From contig JADJRD010000014.1 in NCBI GenBank assembly GCA_016712405.1, forward strand, positions 930,001-994,000: a stretch of 64,000 bases of DNA, given 5' to 3'. Origin of the DNA: Cellvibrio sp. (GTDB lineage: Bacteria > Pseudomonadota > Gammaproteobacteria > Pseudomonadales > Cellvibrionaceae). Positions 1 to 8,293 of this stretch are shown one piece after another. The translations under genes and the position numbers were made by a program. Under the pieces are notes generated by a model that searched no databases, had not been told where the DNA came from, and saw only the letters and a program-made list of their open reading frames with translations. How positions within the stretch are numbered: position 1 is the first letter of the stretch; each line of letters begins with the position of its first letter.

Positions 1-1
1 T

Positions 2-1042
2 TATGTCTTCCCTTTTTTTCAATTGCGAAAATTGTTTCTGGCGCTGCATTGCAAAGAGAATTTGCAGGTGGGCGAATCAGGACAATTGGTTTTGACAATC
101 AATACGACAGGTCGTCGATACCATTTGTCAGTTGCACTTAGGCATCCGATCATTGAGCTGGCTGAGAGAGTGTTTGTTGATTATGTTGATCGATCAGGCA
201 AATTCCTGTTACCAGTTGAAAGTAGAATGCGTGGTGTATATCAAATTACATCCATTCAATTAACGTCATCTTATCCTTTTGGAATTTTTTTGGTTACACG
301 TTCTATTCCTGTCGCAGAGCAAGAAGTGTTGGTGCTGCCAAAAGCGGCTGAGCTAGGAGTCTTGCGTGATCTGCATATCACGCATTCGGTTTTTTCGGGC
401 AGTGATAGCAGCGAACGCAAAGGTGGTCAGGGAGAGTTTTTATCCTTACGGGATTGGGTGGCGGGCGATGATATTCGTCATGTGGATTGGAAATCTACCG
501 CACGTCGACAACAAATGGTTATCAAAGAATTTAGTCAAGAAGATAGGGAAGAGTGGAATATTATTTTTAATGCACATTCTGATTTTGTTCAAGGCGAAGC
601 CATGAACAGTAGCTTGGAAAAAACTATTTCATTTATTTTGGGTTTGATTGAATCGATAACAGCCTCTGGACAACAAATTAAATTATGGGTTTGCGAAGAC
701 GCTTTGTGGTCTATGACATTTGAACCCTATCATCATGATTTTGTCGCTGTTTATGAAGCCATGGCACGATTACAGGCTCGCTCAACACAATCCTATGCCA
801 ATATTATTTCGCAATTACAATCCATAGGTACTTTAAGTGGACGTTGCATGACGTTTCGATTAGATTCTGATCCCGCCGTTGAACTTCACGGAATCTGTGT
901 AACCCATTTTGATATGGTATTTCTGAAAAATAGTTTTGTTTTTCCATTACAAAATGCTCGTCAATTAGCACCTGAAATCACCACGAATGGTAAGCGTTAT
1001 TTTGTGGGATTGCATACTCACTTTCGGACCTTACTCTCATGA
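2..1042 (+). CDS. DUF58 domain protein, 3' part (5' end outside window)
   Basis: The reading frame is open to the left edge, so this is the C-terminal part of a longer gene; the TTG at 23 is not needed as a start. The DUF58 signature is seen around residues 145-175: SLRDWVAGDDIRHVDWKSTA followed by a conserved KEF. DUF58 proteins usually carry two N-terminal membrane helices and a VWA-like fold, and are encoded between a MoxR-type AAA+ ATPase and a transglutaminase-like membrane protein; the helices would be in the missing part. The stop overlaps the next start by four bases (ATGA, 1039-1042), indicating translational coupling with the TgpA-type gene. The biochemical role is unknown; the family is thought to work with MoxR in assembly of envelope or metal-binding proteins. 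Confidence 0.88.
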   Translation, partial: YVFPFFQLRKLFLALHCKENLQVGESGQLVLTINTTGRRYHLSVALRHPIIELAERVFVDYVDRSGKFLLPVESRMRGVYQITSIQLTSSYPFGIFLVTRSIPVAEQEVLVLPKAAELGVLRDLHITHSVFSGSDSSERKGGQGEFLSLRDWVAGDDIRHVDWKSTARRQQMVIKEFSQEDREEWNIIFNAHSDFVQGEAMNSSLEKTISFILGLIESITASGQQIKLWVCEDALWSMTFEPYHHDFVAVYEAMARLQARSTQSYANIISQLQSIGTLSGRCMTFRLDSDPAVELHGICVTHFDMVFLKNSFVFPLQNARQLAPEITTNGKRYFVGLHTHFRTLLS

Positions 1043-3285
1043 TTGTTCGACATTCAGGTTTGCGATTTTACTATTCACTGTCCTTGGCATTTGCAGGCTC
1101 TGCGGCGACTTTTGCTTACGCAGGTTTTTTGTTGTCTTTGCTGGCATTGCTGGTCATTTATTTTGTGACATCTTACAGTTTGATTCGCATTAAAGATCAA
1201 GAAGAAGCGACAAATACTTATCACAAATTATCAGAACATTTAGCAGCACTGGGCATTATGTTGTTTTTGCCCTTGTTATTTATCAGCGGTATTTTACCCG
1301 CGTTAGTCTTGTTATTAGTTTTTGCGTTGTTGGCGTTGAATTTTCAGTTGTTTGATTGGCGACGGCTTTATATGGGCTTTGGTGCCAGTGTTGCGGTTGT
1401 AGCGCTGGGCGCATCACAATCGAAGTCCGGTGGTTATCTGGTCTATTTAATGGGTTACGTAATGTCACTGAGTATGACATTAGGTTTTGCCTATATGTTG
1501 TATCAATCGCGGCAGGTGAATGTTCGATGGCCTTTGTCTAATCGAATGGGCATTGCCAGTTTGTTAGGTGCCTCAGCCTTTATTATTTATCTTCTTACAC
1601 CACAGTTACCCGCTGGTAATCTTGGCGGGACACCCGGTTCAGATCATTTTTATAAAAATAGTGAGTGGGAATCAGAAGCAAAAAATAATGACGCCGTAAA
1701 AGATTCATCGTTAGATGAAGCGCTCAAGAAGCAGCGTCAAGTTTCTGAAGACTTCGCATCTGATCAGCAGGATTCTAATTCGGTAGCAACAGAAGAAATA
1801 CCCCAATCTAACCAAGAAAAATCTCCCCCAAACTCATCGACTTTTAATGGTGGGCTGCAACAATTTGATACCACCAAGCCTGATCCACAGAATTCACGTT
1901 TTCACAACGGATTAATTGCTTATATAAAATCCGATAGACCTTTGTATTTACGAACGGCTATTTTTGATTATTTTGATGGTGTTTATTGGCAAAAAAAATC
2001 AGCGGGATCAATTAAGTTGCCGATGAAGTATACGGGTTTAACTTTATATAAGGTTCCGAAAACTGATTTGCAAGTGAACTACGAAGTGGAAATGGTTGCC
2101 AGTATTGATCAGATTATTCCCTTGGCAGCTATTCCCTCGCAATTAAATTTTCCTGCCAGTGTGGTGGCGATGAATACGGAAGGACAAATTTCTTCGCCGG
2201 GAAAAATATTGGCAGGTACTAGTTACTCTGCAACATCCTGGGTTCGCCAGTTTGATAAAAGGGTTTACGCAGAAGCGGCACTAGCTGAAGTTAATTATTT
2301 GCAATTGCCTAAGGATCTTGATGCGCGTATTCCTGAATTAGCAATTAGTTTGACTCAGGATCAAGTGTCCAATGCTGACAAAGCTATTGCCATTGAGCAA
2401 TATTTGCGAACGCAGTTTACTTATGAATTGCAATCGATTTTTCAATCACAACACAAAACACCCTTGGTACCATTTTTATTTGAAACCAAAAAAGGACATT
2501 GTGAATATTTTGCCTCAGCATTGGTGATTTTATTGCGTAGTTTGGATATCCCCGCGCGTTTTGTAACAGGATATTCCGCCACACAACAAAATCCTTTAAC
2601 CGGTTATTACGAAGTCCATGCATTGGATGGTCATGCTTGGGTTGAAGCTTTTATCGAAGGTAAAGGATGGATGATTCTGGAACCCACAGCTTTTTACGAT
2701 GGTCCTTGGTTTGAGCCTTCAGTATTTTCCGCTGAAAAAATTTCTGATTATGTCGAAAAACAAAAACGTTATCGTGATGTTACTGAGGGTGCTGGAGAAT
2801 TTTCTCTGGAGGAATCTCTAGGATTTTTATGGCAGCAAGCGGTTGATGCATTCGTGATACTCTTAGCCTATGTCAAATGGTTTTTTGTTAGTTGTTGGAT
2901 TTATTTAATCGCCTTCATCGCTTTGTTTCTTGCTTGCCGACAATGTTGGATGCTTTATTGCAAACCCATTTTATTTTGGTGGATTTATCGTTCTGCGATT
3001 AAACAATTGCAGCGTTCACCCGATCAAACCTTTCAAGTATGTTTACAAGCCTGTTTTGATCTTTTGTTGTTAGTGAATCGTCAGTTTCCTGCGGGTACTC
3101 GAATAGAAGTGTTTCTAGAAAAAATGCATCAGCTTGGGTTGTTAGAAAATCCGCAGTCCATGAGTCATGTGTTTAATGAGCAATTTTACAATTTCAACCA
3201 ACAACAAGCGGATGCCTATAGGCAGTTGCTGGATAATATCTACAAGAGGGGTTATAGCGGATTAAGTGAATTGTCAGATAAGTGA
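1039..3285 (+). CDS. TgpA-type transglutaminase-like membrane protein
   Basis: A 748-aa protein with an N-terminal block of hydrophobic helices (about residues 8-190, DUF3488-like), a hydrophilic Ser/Gln/Asn-rich stretch (about 205-285), a periplasmic transglutaminase core, one later helix (about 615-640) and a C-terminal DUF4129-like tail. In the core, the catalytic Cys488 lies in KKGHCEYFA and His532 in DGHAWVEAF. The third triad position is Glu548 in MILEPTAF, where the family normally has Asp in a DPT motif. In Pseudomonas TgpA the triad spacing (Cys404, His448, Asp464, from memory) is identical: 44 and 16 residues. It is coupled to the DUF58 gene by an ATGA overlap. Inferred role: envelope or peptidoglycan-associated transamidase or protease in a MoxR-DUF58-TgpA unit. 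Confidence 0.9.
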   Translation: MIVRHSGLRFYYSLSLAFAGSAATFAYAGFLLSLLALLVIYFVTSYSLIRIKDQEEATNTYHKLSEHLAALGIMLFLPLLFISGILPALVLLLVFALLALNFQLFDWRRLYMGFGASVAVVALGASQSKSGGYLVYLMGYVMSLSMTLGFAYMLYQSRQVNVRWPLSNRMGIASLLGASAFIIYLLTPQLPAGNLGGTPGSDHFYKNSEWESEAKNNDAVKDSSLDEALKKQRQVSEDFASDQQDSNSVATEEIPQSNQEKSPPNSSTFNGGLQQFDTTKPDPQNSRFHNGLIAYIKSDRPLYLRTAIFDYFDGVYWQKKSAGSIKLPMKYTGLTLYKVPKTDLQVNYEVEMVASIDQIIPLAAIPSQLNFPASVVAMNTEGQISSPGKILAGTSYSATSWVRQFDKRVYAEAALAEVNYLQLPKDLDARIPELAISLTQDQVSNADKAIAIEQYLRTQFTYELQSIFQSQHKTPLVPFLFETKKGHCEYFASALVILLRSLDIPARFVTGYSATQQNPLTGYYEVHALDGHAWVEAFIEGKGWMILEPTAFYDGPWFEPSVFSAEKISDYVEKQKRYRDVTEGAGEFSLEESLGFLWQQAVDAFVILLAYVKWFFVSCWIYLIAFIALFLACRQCWMLYCKPILFWWIYRSAIKQLQRSPDQTFQVCLQACFDLLLLVNRQFPAGTRIEVFLEKMHQLGLLENPQSMSHVFNEQFYNFNQQQADAYRQLLDNIYKRGYSGLSELSDK

Positions 3286-3390
3286 GAATTGGTTAGCAAA
3301 GCTGTTGAATGTCATGCCAAGTTAATTGTCTTTAATTCGAGCTTGAGACAGAATCCGCGGGCTTTTAATAAATCCGTCAATAAACCTCAA

Positions 3391-3753
3391 ATGCGTAAAA
3401 AATTCACTCAAGATAAACTGGATTCTGCCGACAATTTGACAATGCTATTAATGTTGAATGGTGAGCCTATGTTATATCTCGGCCCAATTGAGACTCGTCA
3501 GCGCCTTCAGGAGTTGGCGTCAAGTCGCCCTAAGGCTACAACGGCTATCACTGCCTACGCCAAAGAGGTGCGGGGGTCGACGGTATTTGTAACCCATGAA
3601 CAGGATTCGGAAGAAGCACTTGAATTGCCACCTAATGGGGTTGAAAGGCGGGTGAGTGCCGACCGTCGGGCAAAGAAAGACTCTTCATTAGTCGATACAC
3701 GTGCAAGTAAAGATCGTCGCAAATCTTACCGCGCTATTCATATTTCTATTTAA
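3391..3753 (+). CDS. Small hypothetical protein with Arg-rich tail
   Basis: Encodes 120 aa from ATG 3391; the frame is open upstream to a TTG at 3289 (154 aa), and neither start has a convincing Shine-Dalgarno, so the start is uncertain. No family is recognised. The middle (LMLNGEPMLYLGPIETRQR) looks like a small folded domain, and the last 40 residues are strongly basic with repeated DRR and ERR units (VERRVSADRR, then SKDRRKS). It follows the TgpA-type gene on the same strand and ends just before a strong hairpin terminator, so it may be the last gene of that unit. It could be a nucleic-acid or envelope-associated accessory protein; no function is assigned. Confidence 0.5.
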   Translation: MRKKFTQDKLDSADNLTMLLMLNGEPMLYLGPIETRQRLQELASSRPKATTAITAYAKEVRGSTVFVTHEQDSEEALELPPNGVERRVSADRRAKKDSSLVDTRASKDRRKSYRAIHISI

Positions 3754-3781
3754 TCTACTTCGAACGTCTATCCAGATTTGT

Positions 3782-3810
3782 CGGGAGACAGAGATGTCTC
3801 CCGGCATTTT
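3782..3810 (+). terminator. Rho-independent terminator
   Basis: A perfect 9-bp inverted repeat, CGGGAGACA / TGTCTCCCG, with loop GAGA is followed by GCATTTT. It lies between the convergent ends of the small hypothetical gene (+) and the bactofilin (-). The T run is short, so efficiency is uncertain. Confidence 0.7.
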
Positions 3811-3817
3811 CGCTTGT

Positions 3818-4369
3818 TTACTCAGATGCAGGATGATGCGTAGGGGTAAAGCTGCTGACTTGTTTAACTGGCTCTACATCCATATCAATTGAGCCGCGGA
3901 ATCTCGCGCCGTCTTCCAGAGTTACACGTTCGGCTTTCATATTCCCCTTAACTTGGCTTGAGCTTTTTATCGCAATACGCTCGGTCGCCACTATGTCACC
4001 TTCCACCCGACCTTCAACTGTGATGGATCTGGCGGCAACATTGGCTTTAATAATTCCTTCACTGCCAACCGTTAAATGAAAGTTTTTCAAATCAATATTG
4101 CCTTCAACAATACCTAAGACCAGTAAATCCTCTTCGCCAGTCAATTCACCTTTAAATTTAATTTTTGGGCCAATCACTGCAGTGGGGATTTTGGATTTGT
4201 GTAATTCACTAATATTTGAATCGTTAGATTTATCGCCATTAAATGCAATTGCGGGATCATTTTTAGTAAGACGCATGGTGTCACTCCTGTTAGTTTCAGT
4301 ATCTTGAACGTTATTATCGGTTACACTTTTTTTCCACGAGAAAGAAAAGCTCGAAAGGATATTGCTCAT
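3818..4369 (-). CDS. Bactofilin family cytoskeletal protein
   Basis: A 183-aa protein with a low-complexity N-terminal tail (about residues 1-60) and a bactofilin core (about 63-165) of short repeated beta-strands: IGPKIKFKGELTGEEDLLVL, GIVEGNID, GIIKANVAARSITVEG, then RVEGDIVATERIAI and KGNMKAERVTLEDGA. These repeats match the right-handed beta-helix that polymerises into nucleotide-free filaments used in cell shape, polar organisation or envelope attachment. The ATG at 4369 has AGGTGA about seven bases upstream. It has no N-terminal membrane helix. It lies 97 bases downstream of the oxidoreductase gene on the same strand, with no terminator seen between them. Confidence 0.9.
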   Translation of the reverse strand: MSNILSSFSFSWKKSVTDNNVQDTETNRSDTMRLTKNDPAIAFNGDKSNDSNISELHKSKIPTAVIGPKIKFKGELTGEEDLLVLGIVEGNIDLKNFHLTVGSEGIIKANVAARSITVEGRVEGDIVATERIAIKSSSQVKGNMKAERVTLEDGARFRGSIDMDVEPVKQVSSFTPTHHPASE

Positions 4370-4466
4370 CGAACTATCACCTAAATGCTATGTGGTCACT
4401 TGAGTGTAGAGCGGATTCTGAAATTTGCCGGCTTAAATGGTGAAAGCGGCGCCAAAATCTGATTTT

Positions 4467-6707
4467 TTAACTGGATAGTTTATTTTTCAGTGCTACCGCT
4501 ACCGATTTAAACGCCGGTGTATGGCTGCGTGGATCGCGTTCGGTGCCGATTAAGCAATTGGCTTCGGGGTAATAGGCCAACAGGTTTCCTTGTGGAACGT
4601 CAAAATAAAAAACGGTGAGATCTTTCATTTCGCCGTAAGCGGAGGTGATGGTGACTTTGTCGCCTTCATTAATGTGTAATTCATTAGCTTCCTGTTTATT
4701 CATTAAAACTGACCAACGTGTGTCAGTTGAACGATAGGAATCTTTTTCTTCGTAGATAATCGAATTGAATTGCCCTTCACTACGAATACTGGAAAGAGTG
4801 AAAGGAAATTCTGTTGTGGTTTTTTTATGGATTAATTTTGGCGTAATCAGTTTTGCTTTTCCGCTTTCTGTGAAAAAAGTCGGCGAATGGAGCAAACGAT
4901 TTTCAATGGTAAATTCTTGTTTGTGTTGATCAATATTTTGTAAAGATTTCATTCCGGGAATAACATCTGCAATAGCTTCACGAACAGATTGGTGATGTTT
5001 CAATTTTTCAAAATCGATAGGCGAATCTTTTAGTAAACCTTTTGCTAGCTCGCATAAAATCCAGGATTCCGGTTTGACGTTGTGCAAGCGATCAATTCCA
5101 CCATCACTTAAACGCACAAAATTAAACATGGATTCTTGTGTAGTGGATTGCCATTCTTCATCGCGCGCAGTCACTGGCAGTATCAATGCCTCACTGGTTT
5201 CCATTCCAAACACATGACCGTGATTTAACGTGGTAGTCAAATAGACTTTAAACGGAATTTTATTCAAGGCTTTTTGCGCCCAATCGGAATGCGGCGTAGC
5301 GGAATATAAATTTCCACCCATCAGTAATGCTGCATCAATTTTTCCATCAAATGCGGATTCGAGGCAGGCGAGGGTATCCATGCCTTTTTCTTTCGGAAGT
5401 GAAATCGAAAAATGGTTTTCTAATGTTGACAAAATATCGGCGCTTAAAGTGGGTTTTACACCCACGCTGCCAATGCCTTGCACATTACTGTGCCCACGCA
5501 ATGGCAATAAACCTGCACCCGGTTTTCCCATCATGCCGCGCAATAATGCGAGGTTGGCAATGGCTTCGACATTTTCCACGCCTTGAATATGATGGGTAAT
5601 GCCCATGCCCCAGGCAAAAATAGTTGCTTCACTTTTTGCATAACAATTGGCGATATGTTGAATAGTGTTTTGATCAATTCCACAAGTATCCGTAATGGTT
5701 TTCCAATCTATTTTCTGAATGGCTTCGAATACATCTGAAAAACTTTCTGTGTATTGATTAATAAATGTTTGATCCGTTTGTTGATTTTCAATCAAGGCTT
5801 TGGCAATACCGGTTAATAAAAATAAATCGCTACCAATTTTGGGTTGAATATAGTCGGATGCAATCCAACTGCCGCCGGTGATCATGGACTTCGCACTTTT
5901 CGGTACTGCAAAACGAACCAGCCCCGGTTCTTTCGCTGGATTAATCACAATCACTTGTCCACCGCGTTCGCGACAATTTTTTAATTGATGAATAAAGCGC
6001 GGGTGGTTGGATGAAGGATTGGCACCTATCACAAAAATACAATCGGCCAATGCCAAATCTTCCAGCGACACAGTGGCAGTGCCACTGCCAATCACATTGG
6101 TTAAACCCACGCCAGTTGCCTGATGGCAATAGTAAGAACAATTGTTGACATTGTTAGTGCCGTATAAACGGGCAATTAGTTGCAATAAAAATCCAGCCTC
6201 ATTGGATGAGCGGCCGGATGAATAAAAAAAGCTGCGTTGAGCAGGAGTCTGTTTGAATTTTTCAGTCATCAATTGAAACGCCTGTTCCCAACTGATGGGT
6301 TGATATTGATTAGACACTGCTGATTTATAAATAGGGTTGTTTAATCGCCCCAGATGCTCCATTTCATAACCGGACAGTTGTTTGAAATCATCCAATGTAT
6401 GTTGAAATAATTCGAGTGGAATGGCAGGTTGAATATCAGTGGATTGCGCTTGAATACTTTTATTGCACACCGATGGAAATTCTTTTTTCTCATTGGTCAT
6501 GCCACCGAGTTGCCCACCCATTCCCAGGCCGCAGGCTTTGCAGGTGTTTTTACTGGTAAGGGCTTTGGTGGAATTCAGTAAACCAATACGTGCAATGGTC
6601 TTTAATGTATAGATAACTTTTTTCGGGCCACCACCCACAATACGAATGGCTTCATCGGTTGGATCGTTGCTAGTTCCCGAGTTCTTAGTGATAGAATCGC
6701 CACTCAT
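4467..6707 (-). CDS. FdhF/YdeP-type molybdopterin oxidoreductase
   Basis: A 746-aa protein of the formate-dehydrogenase-alpha-like (YdeP) family, which binds bis-molybdopterin guanine dinucleotide. The N-terminal Cys motif is C56-x2-C59 in TCKACGLGMGGQLGGMTNE and C81 in VCNKS, which looks like a reduced iron-sulfur site compared with true FdhF. The molybdopterin domain follows (FFYSSGRSSNEAGFLLQ, then VIGANPSSNHPRF), and the C-terminal molydopterin-dinucleotide-binding domain runs from about 625 to the end. A GTG at 6719 is in frame, but the ATG at 6707 has GTGAG about seven bases upstream and is preferred. No electron-transfer subunit or FdhD gene is adjacent. The substrate is not known; members are linked to acid or oxidative stress rather than proven formate oxidation. 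Confidence 0.88.
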   Translation of the reverse strand: MSGDSITKNSGTSNDPTDEAIRIVGGGPKKVIYTLKTIARIGLLNSTKALTSKNTCKACGLGMGGQLGGMTNEKKEFPSVCNKSIQAQSTDIQPAIPLELFQHTLDDFKQLSGYEMEHLGRLNNPIYKSAVSNQYQPISWEQAFQLMTEKFKQTPAQRSFFYSSGRSSNEAGFLLQLIARLYGTNNVNNCSYYCHQATGVGLTNVIGSGTATVSLEDLALADCIFVIGANPSSNHPRFIHQLKNCRERGGQVIVINPAKEPGLVRFAVPKSAKSMITGGSWIASDYIQPKIGSDLFLLTGIAKALIENQQTDQTFINQYTESFSDVFEAIQKIDWKTITDTCGIDQNTIQHIANCYAKSEATIFAWGMGITHHIQGVENVEAIANLALLRGMMGKPGAGLLPLRGHSNVQGIGSVGVKPTLSADILSTLENHFSISLPKEKGMDTLACLESAFDGKIDAALLMGGNLYSATPHSDWAQKALNKIPFKVYLTTTLNHGHVFGMETSEALILPVTARDEEWQSTTQESMFNFVRLSDGGIDRLHNVKPESWILCELAKGLLKDSPIDFEKLKHHQSVREAIADVIPGMKSLQNIDQHKQEFTIENRLLHSPTFFTESGKAKLITPKLIHKKTTTEFPFTLSSIRSEGQFNSIIYEEKDSYRSTDTRWSVLMNKQEANELHINEGDKVTITSAYGEMKDLTVFYFDVPQGNLLAYYPEANCLIGTERDPRSHTPAFKSVAVALKNKLSS

Positions 6708-6739
6708 AAAAAAGCTCACATTGTTACGGACTCAAAGCT

Positions 6740-7429
6740 ATGCCCCGAGTGCTTATTGTTGAAGACGAATCATCAATTGCGGAAAGTTTGTTATTTGTGT
6801 TGCAGGCCGAAGGTTTTGCAACACATTGGGAAACTTTGGCAACCAAAGGTCTTGAGTATATTCAGCAGCATCCGGTTGACCTGGTGATCATGGATGTCGG
6901 TTTGCCCGACATTACCGGATTTGAAGCCTGCAAACAACTCCGCCGTTTTTCTGAAGTCCCTCTGATTTTTTTAACCGCACGGGGTGAAGAGTTGGATCGA
7001 GTTGTTGGCTTGGAAATCGGCGCAGATGATTATGTCGTCAAACCCTTTAGCCCGCGCGAAGTCGCTGCACGTGTCAAAGTCATTTTAAAACGTCGAATCA
7101 CCACCAATGCTGAGTCTTCCACACAACAGAAATCAGTCAATCAGGAATTTGACGTAGATGAACAGCGTAAAGTAATTTATTTTTTTGGCGCATTGTTGAG
7201 TTTGACCAAACTCGAATATCAATTGCTGGAATATTTAATCAAACGCCCCGATCACGTACTCTCTCGCGAACAATTATTACAGGCTGTCGGCATAGCCAAT
7301 GATGCCAATTACGATAGAAGTATTGATACACACATCAAAACCATTCGCAGCAAATTACGACAAATTAATGAAGAAGCTGATCCTATAAAAACCCAACGTG
7401 GGTTTGGGTATTTTTATCAGCCGTCTTGA
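6740..7429 (+). CDS. creB: CreB-like OmpR-family response regulator (orphan)
   Basis: 229 aa, the same length as Escherichia coli CreB. A receiver domain (1-120) has the acidic pair E8-D9, the phosphoacceptor Asp52 in VIMDVGLPDITGFE, and the Lys in VVKPFSPREVAARV. A winged-helix DNA-binding domain (about 140-229) has the motifs SREQLL and YDRSIDTHIKTIRSKLRQIN, ending in TQRGFGYF. GLPDITGFE, GLEIGADDYV and DTHIKT closely resemble CreB. In typical creBC loci the sensor kinase gene creC follows; here it is absent, and the next sequence is a palindrome and a katG remnant. Its start is only 32 bases from that of the divergent oxidoreductase. The symbol rests on recalled motif similarity, not a search. 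Confidence 0.82.
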   Translation: MPRVLIVEDESSIAESLLFVLQAEGFATHWETLATKGLEYIQQHPVDLVIMDVGLPDITGFEACKQLRRFSEVPLIFLTARGEELDRVVGLEIGADDYVVKPFSPREVAARVKVILKRRITTNAESSTQQKSVNQEFDVDEQRKVIYFFGALLSLTKLEYQLLEYLIKRPDHVLSREQLLQAVGIANDANYDRSIDTHIKTIRSKLRQINEEADPIKTQRGFGYFYQPS

Positions 7430-7455
7430 TAGAGTGTTGTACGCTCATCTGGATC

Positions 7456-7565
7456 GCCTTTGCAATTCCGTTTTGTATTTCAAAAACGCATAAATACTTC
7501 CCTGTAGCTCCTTCAATTCGTCCTTGAATCGAAGGTTTTGAAACACAAAACGGAACTGAAAAGGC
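7456..7565. repeat. 110-bp element with 30-bp imperfect terminal inverted repeats
   Basis: The left arm (7456-7485, beginning GCCTTTGCAATTCCGTTTTG) and the right arm (7536-7565) are complementary at 27 of 30 positions, enclosing 50 bases. No conserved protein is recognised inside. It lies between creB and the katG remnant, in the space where creC would be expected. The size and structure resemble a miniature mobile or REP-type element, but no flanking target-site duplication was identified. The 7430-7768 interval otherwise holds only the katG upstream region. Confidence 0.6.
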
Positions 7566-7693
7566 TGAGTGCCAATTGGCGTAATATTTCAAATGACACT
7601 TTCATGGCTTTTCTCCTTGCTATTTTTCGGTTGTAAATAGCTATAGTCCCTATATCAATTATCTATTCGAATTCATTCGATTCATTCCATTAA

Positions 7694-8181
<488 letters not shown>

Positions 8182-8251
8182 TGTTTTAATGTTTTGACGG
8201 CGTGAATCAGCAACCGGTGTTTATTTGAGCAAACTACTAAATTAGCATCTA

Positions 8252-8290
8252 CACTCCTAGAGGTCAGATCGGTAGTGGCTGATAGGAGTG
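8252..8290 (+). promoter_or_regulatory. Hairpin that would mask a ribosome-binding site
   Basis: A perfect 8-bp inverted repeat, CACTCCTA (8252-8259) and TAGGAGTG (8283-8290), with a 23-base loop. The right arm contains the AGGAG used by the ATG at 8294. If it forms in the mRNA it would reduce translation of the response regulator. This is inferred from sequence only. Confidence 0.4.
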
Positions 8291-8293
8291 CCA

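Noticed and set aside
7383..7592. 69-codon minus-strand frame over the creB end
   Set aside because: TTG start, overlaps the conserved creB C-terminus and the inverted-repeat element; no family resemblance.
7513..7605. Minus-strand 30-codon frame with a strong AGGAG
   Set aside because: The frame is very short, covers the arm of an inverted repeat and has no recognisable protein; kept only as a note in the repeat finding.
7629..7672. Possible OxyR site upstream of katG (ATAG/CTAT elements)
   Set aside because: ATAG and CTAT elements occur, but their spacing does not fit the OxyR consensus in any register tried.
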